From Ensifer adhaerens (GTDB taxonomy: Bacteria > Pseudomonadota > Alphaproteobacteria > Rhizobiales > Rhizobiaceae): 64,000 nt of DNA. Shown here one piece after another: positions 33,932 to 42,739 of the stretch. The stretch covers positions 480,176-544,175 of the forward strand of contig NZ_PNFP01000003.1 of assembly GCF_002940685.1 (NCBI RefSeq), given 5' to 3'. The translations under genes were made by a program, and so were the position numbers. Below the pieces are notes generated by a model that did no database searches, had not been told where the DNA came from, and worked only from the letters and a program-made list of their open reading frames with translations. The number at the start of each line of letters is the position of its first letter. Within the stretch, counting starts at the first letter, position 1.

Positions 33932-34761
33932 TGCTGAGCAACAAGCGGGATTTTCTAAAAGGAATGGGCGCTTCCGCCATCGTGCTGGGCGTCACCAACC
34001 ACTCATGGGCCCAGAGCCTCTGCTCCGTCTGGGACAAGACCGTGCTGTGGGATCTCCGAAACGCCCTGTGGGGACGGGCTGGTGAAAATACAACCAGTGT
34101 CTACCTCATCGGCGCGCCCTGGTGCCCATTTTCTCGCCAGGCCGTGAAGGACTACCTTTCTGGCCGCCTTCCGTTCGAACTGCGCTTCGTACCCATCGAC
34201 GCCGTTCAGGTCCGCCATCGCGCCCAGCAGGCCGATATCGTCATAAACAACCGGGATGGATTAGAGCGTACCTTTCTGGACAAGGACGCCAAGGCGCCCC
34301 CGATTGACCCGGACCTGCAGAAACTTATTCATGACGCCAACTTCATTGCGTTAAACGGATTTCAGAAGCGCCTTACCAACATCGCTTCTCCGACATTCAT
34401 CTACGAGACATCCCGCGGAGGAGCGAGCCTGGTCGGACACAAACCCTGGGCACAGTTCACGACAGATCTGAAACCCCTCGGTCACGAACCAACCGATTTC
34501 TCCACGCGATTGGAGACTATCCTTGCCGAAACGAAGAAGTTTAACCAGGTAGCGGAGATGAGAACGATTTATCGTACGGCGATCCATTCGCTGCCCGATA
34601 CGGGATCTCCTTCTGCAGGATGCGTCAGCTACACAACCTTCAAGGCAGTTGCCGAACTTCACTACGGGGATGTCGACTGGGTGCAGGTGCAGGCTCTCAC
34701 TTCCAACGAGAAGGAAATCATCTTCGGTTATGTCGATCGTCGCGACGTGACATTTGTCTAA
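33931..34761 (+). CDS. Exported thioredoxin-fold protein, hypothetical
   Basis: A 276-residue protein with an N-terminal export signal (MLSNKRDFLKGMGASAIVLG...WAQS). KRDFLK resembles a Tat motif with Lys in place of the first Arg. SVYLIGAPWCPFSRQAVKDYL (CPFS at 65-68) is a thioredoxin/DsbG-like active site with a single Cys, and SAGCVSYTTFKAVAEL near the end supplies another Cys. The domain between is unrecognised. It is probably a periplasmic thiol or glutaredoxin-like protein. Its gene is coupled to the upstream hypothetical; together they look laterally acquired. Confidence 0.68.
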   Translation: MLSNKRDFLKGMGASAIVLGVTNHSWAQSLCSVWDKTVLWDLRNALWGRAGENTTSVYLIGAPWCPFSRQAVKDYLSGRLPFELRFVPIDAVQVRHRAQQADIVINNRDGLERTFLDKDAKAPPIDPDLQKLIHDANFIALNGFQKRLTNIASPTFIYETSRGGASLVGHKPWAQFTTDLKPLGHEPTDFSTRLETILAETKKFNQVAEMRTIYRTAIHSLPDTGSPSAGCVSYTTFKAVAELHYGDVDWVQVQALTSNEKEIIFGYVDRRDVTFV

Positions 34762-35099
34762 ACCGATAGGTGAGTTTTGTGTGTGATGGCGAATTCCCAA
34801 AAGATCGGTTCGTCCGGCTTACCCAGACCCGGCATGACCGCGGCAAATTTCGGATCGGCAAGCACCGCTGCCGCCCCGCGGCGTTCTTCTCCGCCGGCTG
34901 GAACATCAGGATCGCCGCCGGCGCTCGGCCAGGATAGCCGCATCACAGTCGGTGGCGGGTGATTAAGACCGAGAGCCTTAGCCTCGGGCAGCGCAGTTCG
35001 AATCTCGCGCCTTGATAGAAATCGAACCGGAGGCCCTGCGTCTGCAGCCCGGCATGAAGGATAGAGCTTTTGCAATCCGGGTCTGTTAAAGACTCACGC
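34762..35099. other. Gap with coding-like debris and a T-arm-like repeat
   Basis: The minus strand between about 34776 and 34945 reads as a protein-like stretch (DPKFAAVMPGLGKPDEPIF) without start or family, probably a gene fragment. A T-arm-like repeat follows at 35001. I see no intact gene. Confidence 0.4.
35001..35045 (-). repeat. tRNA T-arm-like dispersed repeat, copy ii
   Basis: The minus strand reads GGTTCGATTTCTATCAAGGC then GCGAGATTCGAAC. GTTCGA (from 34996) and TCGAAC (to 35027) also form an imperfect stem here. It lies about 60 bases before the DUF1016 gene. Confidence 0.55.
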
Positions 35100-36410
35100 A
35101 TGAGTACACCCATCTCTTCGTCTGACGGCGATCACCGTTACGCCTCTCTCCTTTCCCAGCTTAAGGAGCGAATCCGATCAGCGCGCCTCAAGGCAGCTGT
35201 TGCTGTCAACCGAGAACTCATTCTGCTCTATTGGGGCATCGGCCGCGAGATCTTGGCACGCCAGAACGTTGAGGGATGGGGCAGCCGCGTCATCGATCGG
35301 CTCGCCGCGGATCTTCGGCGCGATTTCCCTGAGATGACGGGACTTTCGCCACGAAACCTCAAATATATGCGCGCCTTTGCTGAGGCATTTCCCGACGAGC
35401 AAATCGTGCAACAGCTTGTTGCACAATTGCCCTGGGGCCATAACGTCAAACTCGTCGAAGCCCTGAAAAGCGACGAAGAGAGGCTATGGTATGCGCGCCA
35501 AGCCGTAGAACATGGGTGGAGCCGCAACGTTCTCGTCCATCAGATCGAAAGCGGTCTGTACCAACGGCAAGGAAAGGCACTGACTAACTTTGGTCGGACA
35601 TTGCCAGCCCCTCAGTCAGACTTGGCGCAGGAGTTGATCAAAGACCCTTACAGCTTCGATTTTCTCGCTCTCGGCCCGGCGATGTCCGAACGCGAACTTG
35701 AGCAGGGCCTCATCGAGCACTTACGCTCGTTGATTTTGGAGCTCGGGAAAGGGTTTGCGTTCGTGGGCAGCCAACATCATCTCGAGGTGGGCGGACAGGA
35801 CTATTATTTAGACCTCCTGTTCTATCATCTGCGGCTGCGCTGTTTCGTTGTCGTCGAGCTCAAGATTGAAGAATTCAAGCCGGAGTTCGCCGGCAAGATG
35901 AACTTCTATCTTTCGGCGGTAGACGACCAGCTTCGACACGAGTCCGATGCTCCAAGCATCGGAATCATTCTTTGCAAAGGCAAGAATGAGGTAATCGTCG
36001 AGTACGCTCTTCGAGATTCGACAAAGCCGATGGGCGTTGCAGAGTATAGGCTATCCACCGCCCTTCCCCAACCGCTACAAAAAGAGCTACCAACCGAAGC
36101 TGAGCTTGCGCGGGAGTTCCCGTTAATGTCGCTAGTAAAGCTCCGGATAGAAATTGAGCGTGAAATCCGGTTGTTGATGGCCGACCAAACTGAGAGCGAG
36201 AGACCTGCCGCGCTTGGCCCGATGCTTGCAGAACTCCAGCGTCTTGGGCTTGCACCCAAAACTGCTGACCAATTTCTAGGCGCCCTTCACGCGATGAACA
36301 GAGCTGCGCACGGCCTGGACGTCGATCCCGCGGACGCGTCTGAGGCGACAGGGGTTGCAACTGCCTTCCTCGCTGAGCTTCAAGCCATTCGCAACGGCCG
36401 ACTCTCTTGA
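35100..36410 (+). CDS. DUF1016/YhcG-type PD-(D/E)XK nuclease-domain protein
   Basis: A 436-residue protein. The N-terminal DUF1016_N region (LILLYWGIGREILARQNVEGWGSRVIDRLAADLRRDFPEMTGLSPRNL) is followed by the DUF1016 nuclease domain: an Asp in DYYLDLLFYH (about 237) and the catalytic ELK (Glu253, Lys255) in VVVELKIEEFKPEFAGKMNFY, a PD-(D/E)XK signature. Such proteins are common in mobile and defence-rich regions; the role is unresolved. ATG at 35100 is the first after the repeat. It stands alone next to two kinds of repeat, which fits a mobile cargo gene. The C-terminal 90 residues are extra compared with short YhcG proteins. Confidence 0.85.
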   Translation: MSTPISSSDGDHRYASLLSQLKERIRSARLKAAVAVNRELILLYWGIGREILARQNVEGWGSRVIDRLAADLRRDFPEMTGLSPRNLKYMRAFAEAFPDEQIVQQLVAQLPWGHNVKLVEALKSDEERLWYARQAVEHGWSRNVLVHQIESGLYQRQGKALTNFGRTLPAPQSDLAQELIKDPYSFDFLALGPAMSERELEQGLIEHLRSLILELGKGFAFVGSQHHLEVGGQDYYLDLLFYHLRLRCFVVVELKIEEFKPEFAGKMNFYLSAVDDQLRHESDAPSIGIILCKGKNEVIVEYALRDSTKPMGVAEYRLSTALPQPLQKELPTEAELAREFPLMSLVKLRIEIEREIRLLMADQTESERPAALGPMLAELQRLGLAPKTADQFLGALHAMNRAAHGLDVDPADASEATGVATAFLAELQAIRNGRLS

Positions 36411-36912
36411 ATGGCAAAGGCCCGCGGTTGGTCGGCGCGGTCTACCTCGGCGGTTCCAGCAGATACATTATGCGACCCTGAACGCACAAAGCCAGATCAA
36501 ACCAGAAACCCGCTGCGCCCGCGCAGAGCTCCAGTCATTTACCCGCTCCCACAATGCGGCTGCTTCAGAGCTCCTGAAAGCGACGATCGGCTTGTCATGC
36601 AGCGTCGCCTCTGCCGCCCACTGCCAGCTTGTGGGCAGCTCTTCCAGCTCACGGCCGGAGACGAGTCAAAGCTCGGTTACGAGGCGCGAGAGCGCGGCCA
36701 CCCAGCAGTCTTCTTAGTAGTAGCTGGCATCCGCCTTGCGACCGGATGTAGAGTTCGGCCAAAAGCGCTTCTGCCCATTCCGTCCCGCAAGGGCGCCGCT
36801 ATCGGGCAAGGCACTTTCCTGTCCGTCTGCCGCAGACGCTCCATTCGGGCTACACGTTTGCACTTGGCGTTTGTCTCTGTGCCGATTTTGGGTCAGTCCA
36901 GCGAATGCTGCT
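36411..36912. other. About 500-bp gap holding repeat copy b, no supported gene
   Basis: After the DUF1016 stop the sequence contains repeat copy b and then GC-rich DNA with several overlapping short frames on both strands. None has a plausible start or family. It may be a junction of former insertion sequences. Confidence 0.45.
36462..36491 (+). repeat. Dispersed short repeat, copy b (right edge of the arsenic segment)
   Basis: GATACATTATGCG then ACCCTGAACGCACAAAG. It matches copies a (25301) and d (63768) over about 30 bases with three to four differences and is in the same orientation. It lies about 50 bases after the DUF1016 gene. Confidence 0.7.
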
Positions 36913-37887
36913 TCACTCGTGGTCTGGACGGTAGACACGGCAAAGTCGCGCATAGTCTTCCATCTCGGGCCTCAGCGCGGCGAAGGCCGAAAGCACATGC
37001 ATCTTAAGCTGCAGCGCTGCCGGTCCCGGCGGCATCAGCTTTGATTGCACGAAGCCGAGGGCACGCGGCACCCCGCTCGGCAAGACGGGGAGGGCGGTGA
37101 TATTGTCAGCCTGCCGCCTGGCGAAAACCACGCCGAAGGGCAGCACCGCCAGACTGTCCGAGTGGCCAAGATGCGCTAGGATGCCGGCAAGCGATGCCCC
37201 GGAAAAATTGATGCGCACATGCTCGGCTCCGAGATTGACGAGTGCGGTTCTGAGATCGGCACTGAGCGGACTGCCGGCCGGCGGCTCGGTCCAGGGATAG
37301 CGCAGCAGGTCCGCGGGCTGGAGCCCGTCCAATGCCAGAAGCGGATGCCCGGCGCGACAGGCAACCACATTGCGACCCGTCAGGATCGGATCGAAGGTCA
37401 GATCACTGTCGGTGTCGAAGACTTCGACCGGACAGATGGCAAGGTCCAGCTGCCCAGCCCTGACCTTTTCGGCGAGGCTTGCGGTGTAACCATAGACCTG
37501 TTCGATGCGAACATTTGGCCGCGTCCGCTGGAACCGGCCGACCATGGCCGAAACCAGCGCATCCATGAAAAACGGCGTGCCACCGATGCGGATATCCCCG
37601 CGCTCGCCGCGCCGGAAAGATTCGGCGACGTCACTCGCGCGCACAGTGGCGCGCCGCACCGCCGCACCGAGGTCGGCGAGATCGCGACAAAGGGGGGTCG
37701 GTTCGATCGGCCGGCGGTTACGCAGGAACAGCGGCTCGCCCAGCCGCGTTTCCAGATAGGCGACGGTGCGCGACAGACCGGGTTGTGTCATCCCGAGGAT
37801 GGCCGCCGCCTCGGACATGCCGCCGGCATCGACGATCGCCCAGATCTGCAGCAGATGGCGCGGATCGATTTGCACGCAGCTCTCCAT
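36913..37887 (-). CDS. LysR-family regulator of the aromatic operon
   Basis: A 324-residue LysR-type protein: helix-turn-helix LLQIWAIVDAGGMSEAAAILGMTQPGLSRTVAYLETRLG and a periplasmic-binding-type effector domain (GDIRIGGTPFFMDALVSAMVGRF onward). The ATG at 37887 is preferred; a TTG at 37890 is the alternative. It is divergent from the maleylacetate reductase gene across 137 bases that contain an ATAC-N7-GTAT site. LysR regulators placed this way usually activate the divergent operon with a pathway intermediate as inducer. Confidence 0.92.
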   Translation of the reverse strand: MESCVQIDPRHLLQIWAIVDAGGMSEAAAILGMTQPGLSRTVAYLETRLGEPLFLRNRRPIEPTPLCRDLADLGAAVRRATVRASDVAESFRRGERGDIRIGGTPFFMDALVSAMVGRFQRTRPNVRIEQVYGYTASLAEKVRAGQLDLAICPVEVFDTDSDLTFDPILTGRNVVACRAGHPLLALDGLQPADLLRYPWTEPPAGSPLSADLRTALVNLGAEHVRINFSGASLAGILAHLGHSDSLAVLPFGVVFARRQADNITALPVLPSGVPRALGFVQSKLMPPGPAALQLKMHVLSAFAALRPEMEDYARLCRVYRPDHE

Positions 37888-37908
37888 CAATGCCGTATTT
37901 GCCCACTA

Positions 37909-37925
37909 CATACCATATTGGTATG
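37909..37925. promoter_or_regulatory. LysR box of BenM/CatM type
   Basis: CATACCA TAT TGGTATG, a perfect 7-bp dyad that contains ATAC-N7-GTAT, the recognition site of the BenM/CatM group of aromatic-responsive LysR proteins. It is centred about 30 bases upstream of the LysR ATG and about 108 bases before the operon start. A degenerate second site (TTTCGAGATATC) follows. Confidence 0.7.
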
Positions 37926-38024
37926 TTATTTCGAGATATCATTATTCGAGTTTTCTCACTCCCCTCGATACAGTTCTTCTCAAGATGGAGCCTTACCTCC
38001 ACGAGGCGGCTCAGGGAGGAGCTG

Positions 38025-39080
38025 ATGACGGCATTCGACTATCAGGGATCGTCGGCACGAATTCTGTTTGGCGCCGGAGCGCGGGCAAGGGTACTGGAAG
38101 CGGTCGACGCTTTGGGCTGCAAGCGCGCCCTCGTGCTCTCCACACCGCATCAGGCCGAGGAAGCCAGCGCCATCGCGAGCCTTCTGGCAGACCGCGCCGC
38201 CGGCCTGTTCACGCATGCCACGATGCATACGCCGGTCGAGATCACCGAACGGGCGATCGAGCTCATGCGCGATCTTGGCGCCGACTGCACCGTCGCCTTC
38301 GGCGGCGGCTCCACCACCGGGCTTGGCAAGGCGATCGCCTTTCGCCTCGATACGCCGCAGATCTCCATACCGACGACCTATGCCGGTTCAGAGGTCACAC
38401 CGATCCTCGGGCAGACCCAGGCGGGCCGCAAGGAGACCGTGCGCGCGGCCTCCGTCCTGCCCGAGCTCGTGATCTACGACCCGGAACTGACACTTGGTCT
38501 GCCGCTTGCGATGACGATGACCAGCGGTCTCAACGCGATGGCCCATGCCGCCGAGGCCCTCTACGCCCGTGATCGCAATCCGATCTCCTCGCTGATGGCA
38601 ACGGAGGGCCTGAGGGCACTTGCCGAGGCCCTGCCCCGCATCGCCGGTTCGCCACGGGATCTATCGGCACGGAGCGACGCGCTCTACGGCGCCTGGCTGT
38701 GCGGCACGGTGCTTGGCACGGTCGGCATGTCGCTGCACCACAAGCTCTGTCATGTGCTCGGCGGGTCTTTCGACCTGCCGCACGCCGAGACCCATGCGAT
38801 CATCCTGCCGCAGACGATCGCCTTCAACGCGGGTGCTGCTGCCGACGAACTTCGCCCGCTCAGCGCGATTTTCGGGGGCGCATCCCCAGGCACGGCACTG
38901 CATGCCTTTTCCGTCAAGATCGGCGCGCCGACGGCACTGAGAGAGATCGGCTTTCGGGAAGAGGATATCGGCCGCGCCGCGGAGATCGCCACGGCGAACC
39001 CCTATTGGAATCCGCGGGAGGTGACGCGGGCCGACATCCACGCGCTGCTGACGGCTGCGTGGCGAGGCGACGCGCCCTGA
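38025..39080 (+). CDS. Maleylacetate reductase
   Basis: A 351-residue iron-alcohol-dehydrogenase-family protein with the maleylacetate-reductase pattern: N-terminal SSARILFGAGARARV, GGGSTTGLGKAIA (cofactor binding, about residues 90-102), PTTYAGSEVTPI, and the metal-ligand region SLHHKLCHVLGGSFDLPHAETHAI. It reduces maleylacetate to 3-oxoadipate with NAD(P)H, the step after ring cleavage of hydroxyquinol. GGGAGGAG before the ATG at 38025 sets the start. First gene of the LysR-controlled aromatic operon. Confidence 0.92.
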   Translation: MTAFDYQGSSARILFGAGARARVLEAVDALGCKRALVLSTPHQAEEASAIASLLADRAAGLFTHATMHTPVEITERAIELMRDLGADCTVAFGGGSTTGLGKAIAFRLDTPQISIPTTYAGSEVTPILGQTQAGRKETVRAASVLPELVIYDPELTLGLPLAMTMTSGLNAMAHAAEALYARDRNPISSLMATEGLRALAEALPRIAGSPRDLSARSDALYGAWLCGTVLGTVGMSLHHKLCHVLGGSFDLPHAETHAIILPQTIAFNAGAAADELRPLSAIFGGASPGTALHAFSVKIGAPTALREIGFREEDIGRAAEIATANPYWNPREVTRADIHALLTAAWRGDAP

Positions 39081-39121
39081 AGCGCAAACGCCGGGACAAT
39101 CGATAAAAACGGGAGGAAGAC

Positions 39122-40768
39122 ATGAATCAATCCAAGGCAACCCCGCCTCTGGTCCGCCGGCAGGTGGCCGTCATCGGCTGTGGGCCCGCGGGCCTGACCG
39201 CCGCTTCTCTTCTCGGTCAAGCGGGGCATGACGTCATCGTCATCGAGCGCTGGCCCGAACCCTACGGGCTGCCGCGTCTCAGCCATATCGATGGCGAGAC
39301 GGCGCGCCTGGTAGCCTCTGCGGGTGATATCGACCATGCGCTACGCGATGCACAGGCAATCGACACCTATCACTACCTCGACGATCAAGGGAACATCCTG
39401 ATCGACCTGGACTGGAAGGGAAAACAATGTGGCTTTCCCGCCCATATCTCGATCTTCCAGCCGGAAATCGAGGACGCGATCTATTCTCGGGCCCAGCCGC
39501 TGCCAAACGTCGAATTCCTGCGCGGCTGGGAGGTCTCAAGCCTCAAGCAGCAGACAGACAAGGTCGTTCTTGAGGCGCAGCCGTGGGACGGATCGTGGAA
39601 GGCAGTTGCCGACGGAGCCGACCCGGTTCGACGTATCGAAGTGGATTATGTGATCGGCGCGGACGGCGCCAACAGCTTCACCCGCCGCGCGCTTGGCATC
39701 GAGCGTCATCAGTATGGCCACCACGAGCGTTGGCTGAACCTCGACTCCGAATACGTCAAGGATCTCGGCGACCGCTTCGCCGTTACTTCGATCTATTGCG
39801 ACCCGGCGCGGGCACACATGTACATGCCAATCGGCAAGTCACGCGTGCGCTTCGAGATGCGCGTCCTGCCGGGTGAAGAAACCAGCCACTGGGAGGACAT
39901 CAAGAACGGGCTTGCCTGGCTGCGCGAACAGCACGGCATCGGCCTCGATGAGATCCGGCCGATCCGCAACGTCGTCTACACCTTCGATCCCGCGATCACC
40001 AAAAGCTGGAAAGAGGGCCGGGTCATGCTTGTGGGAGACGCTGCGCACACGATGATGCCCTATATGGGCCAGGGCGCGTGCTCGGCCATCCGCGACAGCG
40101 CTAACCTTGCGTGGAAGCTCGATCTGGTGCTTCAGGGCAAGGCTGGGCCCGAGCTTCTCGATACCTACGAGGCGGAACGCCGCCCACATGTGACGCAAAT
40201 CACCGAAACCTCGACAATGCTTGGCAAGGTTGCCAACGAGGACGATCCGGCGAAGGTGGCGGAGCGAAACGCACTCTTTCTTTCCGGCAGGATGCCGCCG
40301 CCCCCGCCCTTCCCCAAGGTTGAAACCGGCGTGGTTCACAGGGAGGCCGACGGCAGCCTGCTGGCCTCGACAGGTGCCCCTACACCGCAGGGACGCGTTA
40401 TGACCGACGGCCATGAAGGCCTGATGGATGACGTTGCCGGCCGGGGCTTCATGATCGTCAGCCGCGCCGACCCGAGCGCCCATCTTGATGCCGAGCTTCG
40501 CGACTTCTTTCACGAGATCGGCGGTCGTTGGATCGTGCTGGATGGAACCGGCGCGGCATCCGACAATGTCGCAGACATCGATGGCGTGCAGCTGAAGTTC
40601 CTGGAACAGAACGACTTTTCCGCCTATCTGCGCCGTCCAGACTTCCTGATGTACGGTGCGGTGCGCGATCTGACCGACCTGCCCGCGCTGCTTCGAGGGT
40701 TGCGCGAAAGGCTGCATTGGCACCAGGTCGCTCCGGCCTGCGAGACCACGGCGGAGGCAGGGGCATGA
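39122..40768 (+). CDS. FAD-dependent aromatic hydroxylase (resorcinol/phenol hydroxylase type)
   Basis: A 548-residue class A flavoprotein monooxygenase of the PheA/TfdB/MhpA group: dinucleotide fold VAVIGCGPAGLTAASLLGQAG (about residues 15-35), DG-type motif YVIGADGANSFTR, and GRVMLVGDAAHTMMPYMGQGACSAIRD (about 299-325) binding FAD ribose. The C-terminal thioredoxin-like domain is present. By operon logic it hydroxylates resorcinol or a substituted 1,3-dihydroxybenzene to hydroxyquinol. It follows the reductase gene by 41 bases and overlaps the hydrolase gene by 4 bases. Confidence 0.88.
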   Translation: MNQSKATPPLVRRQVAVIGCGPAGLTAASLLGQAGHDVIVIERWPEPYGLPRLSHIDGETARLVASAGDIDHALRDAQAIDTYHYLDDQGNILIDLDWKGKQCGFPAHISIFQPEIEDAIYSRAQPLPNVEFLRGWEVSSLKQQTDKVVLEAQPWDGSWKAVADGADPVRRIEVDYVIGADGANSFTRRALGIERHQYGHHERWLNLDSEYVKDLGDRFAVTSIYCDPARAHMYMPIGKSRVRFEMRVLPGEETSHWEDIKNGLAWLREQHGIGLDEIRPIRNVVYTFDPAITKSWKEGRVMLVGDAAHTMMPYMGQGACSAIRDSANLAWKLDLVLQGKAGPELLDTYEAERRPHVTQITETSTMLGKVANEDDPAKVAERNALFLSGRMPPPPPFPKVETGVVHREADGSLLASTGAPTPQGRVMTDGHEGLMDDVAGRGFMIVSRADPSAHLDAELRDFFHEIGGRWIVLDGTGAASDNVADIDGVQLKFLEQNDFSAYLRRPDFLMYGAVRDLTDLPALLRGLRERLHWHQVAPACETTAEAGA

Positions 40769-41841
40769 ACGTTGATCCCATCGTCAAGGCGAACCTTGCG
40801 CATCAGCGAGCCATGCCCATGACCCGCCTCATTGACTGCGGCATGGATCATGCGGACGCGTCGCGATTGCATTCTCGCACGTCGGCGGGTGAAGCCTGGG
40901 ACGAAGTGGCGGAGGCAATCGCTGTTGAGCGCCTCATAGAGGCTGAACGAGCCGAGGCGGAGAAACATACGGTCACGGCCGCTGAGGCGCGGCAGCGCGC
41001 GATCGCCGCACTCGTCTTCGCGCAGATGGCATTCAATTTCGACGAGCCGCGCAAGGTGAAGCTCTATCGTGACCTCGTCGTTGCCTGTCAAAAACTCGCT
41101 CCGGTTTTCGATCTGCCGTTCAATCGGGTCGAGGCCGACTTTGGCGGCAGGAAACTGATCGGCTGGCTGGTGCGCCCTGCCAAGAGCATCGCGAGCGGCA
41201 CGATCATCCTTTTTGGCGGTCAAAGCGGCTGGGGTATTGCCTATCTTCCGCTTGCCCGCGAACTCGCCCGCCGCGGCCTCGCCACCCTGCTTGCCGAAGG
41301 TCCGGGCCAAGGCGAAACGCGCATCGAGCAGGGTCTTTACCTCCAGCCGGGCGTCGAGGGAGCCTTCAGCGGCTGGGTCGATTTCATTCTCGCCGATCCG
41401 ACGATGGGTGCACCCGGCATCTGGGGCAACAGCTATGGCGGGCTCTGGGCCGCACGGACTGCAAGCCACGACCACCGGATTCGCGCCTGCTGCATCAACG
41501 GCTCCTTTGCCAGCCCTGGCATCCTGCCGTTTCGAACGGCCTTCGAGCAGAGTGCGGCCATGATCGGTTCGCAGGATCGAACGGTGATCGAGGCCGTGAT
41601 GGCGAAACTGCGCTTCGACCCCACACGACACCGGATCGATTGCCCGCTGCTCGTCCTCCACGGCGGAGCCGATCCGCTGGTGACATTGGCCGACCAGCAG
41701 CCATTCATCGATGCCGCAACCGGTGAAGCCAGACTGCACGTCTGGCCGGATGGCGAGCACACGATTTACAATCACAGCTTCGAGCGGACGGCACTCGTCG
41801 GTGACTGGTTCGCCGCGCAGCTCGGCCGAGACGGCCGATAG
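40765..41841 (+). CDS. Alpha/beta hydrolase of the FrsA/2,6-dihydroxypseudooxynicotine hydrolase type
   Basis: A 358-residue hydrolase with a helical N-terminal domain (residues 1 to about 120) and an alpha/beta core: ILFGGQSGWG, LLAEGPGQGET (acidic residue 178), nucleophile elbow GNSYGG (Ser223), Asp in HGGADPLV and His in PDGEHTIYNH. This group includes an enzyme that breaks a C-C bond in an acyl-dihydroxypyridine. Coupled to a dihydroxybenzene hydroxylase gene, it may cleave an acyl-resorcinol or related ketone to give resorcinol plus an acid (inference). An ester hydrolase is the alternative. Confidence 0.82.
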   Translation: MNVDPIVKANLAHQRAMPMTRLIDCGMDHADASRLHSRTSAGEAWDEVAEAIAVERLIEAERAEAEKHTVTAAEARQRAIAALVFAQMAFNFDEPRKVKLYRDLVVACQKLAPVFDLPFNRVEADFGGRKLIGWLVRPAKSIASGTIILFGGQSGWGIAYLPLARELARRGLATLLAEGPGQGETRIEQGLYLQPGVEGAFSGWVDFILADPTMGAPGIWGNSYGGLWAARTASHDHRIRACCINGSFASPGILPFRTAFEQSAAMIGSQDRTVIEAVMAKLRFDPTRHRIDCPLLVLHGGADPLVTLADQQPFIDAATGEARLHVWPDGEHTIYNHSFERTALVGDWFAAQLGRDGR

Positions 41842-41852
41842 GGGAACCAGCG

Positions 41853-42707
41853 ATGAGCATCTATTTCACCGAGAAAGGCTCGGCCGAGACCGTCAACCGC
41901 TGCATCGGACGAGGCGCCACGCCGCGGGCGCGTCAGGTGATCGCGAGCCTCGTCCGCCATCTGCACGACTTCGTCAAAGATGTGGAACTGACCCAGGACG
42001 AATGGGAAAAGGCCATCGATTTCCTCACCCGCACTGGTCACGTCTGCACCGAGACGCGGCAGGAGTTCATACTGCTTAGCGACGTGCTTGGCGTCTCGAT
42101 GCTGGTTGACGCCATCGGCAACCGGCGCCCCGAGGGCGCCACGGAAAATACCGTCCTTGGCCCGTTCCATGTCGCCGACGCCCCGATCCGGGCCATGGGC
42201 GACAGCATCAGCCTCGACGGCAAGGGAGAAAGCTGCCTGTTTCATGGCCGGGTGGTCGACCTGGACGGCCAGCCGATCGAAGGGGCAACGATCGACGTCT
42301 GGTCTGACAACGCCGATGGCTTCTATGATGTGCAGCAACCGGGCATCCAGCCCCAATGGAACAACCGCGGCCGCTTCGTCACGGGCGCCGACGGCGTCTA
42401 CAGCTTCGTCGGCATCAAGCCCGTCAGCTATCCCATCCCCGATGACGGCCCGGTCGGGGATCTGCTGGCAACGCTCGACCGTCACCCCTATCGCCCCGCC
42501 CACATGCATTTTCTGGTCACCGCGCCGCGACACAACAAGATCGTCACCCACATTTTCACTAGTGGCGATGCATACCTCGGCTCGGACACAGTCTTCGGCG
42601 TGAAGTCGTCGCTGATCGCAGACTTTCGTCGTATCGACGGCGCGACACTGTGGCAGGCTGATTTCGATTTCGTCATGATAGCGGAGGGCGCCGGCAACAG
42701 AAGGTAG
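41853..42707 (+). CDS. Intradiol ring-cleavage dioxygenase, likely hydroxyquinol 1,2-dioxygenase
   Basis: A 284-residue non-haem Fe(III) dioxygenase. The N-terminal helical dimerisation region (RQVIASLVRHLHDFVKDVELTQDEWEKAIDFL) precedes the catalytic domain, with iron ligands Tyr158 (DGFYDVQ), Tyr193 (PVSYPIP), His217 and His219 (RPAHMHF). It cleaves hydroxyquinol between C1 and C2 to maleylacetate, the substrate of the first gene's product; the operon is therefore internally complete from a 1,3-diol to 3-oxoadipate. The pattern distinguishes it from catechol dioxygenase only by context and general similarity. Confidence 0.92.
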   Translation: MSIYFTEKGSAETVNRCIGRGATPRARQVIASLVRHLHDFVKDVELTQDEWEKAIDFLTRTGHVCTETRQEFILLSDVLGVSMLVDAIGNRRPEGATENTVLGPFHVADAPIRAMGDSISLDGKGESCLFHGRVVDLDGQPIEGATIDVWSDNADGFYDVQQPGIQPQWNNRGRFVTGADGVYSFVGIKPVSYPIPDDGPVGDLLATLDRHPYRPAHMHFLVTAPRHNKIVTHIFTSGDAYLGSDTVFGVKSSLIADFRRIDGATLWQADFDFVMIAEGAGNRR

Positions 42708-42739
42708 GGGTTAACTACGAGCGCCCTCATCGGATTCGA

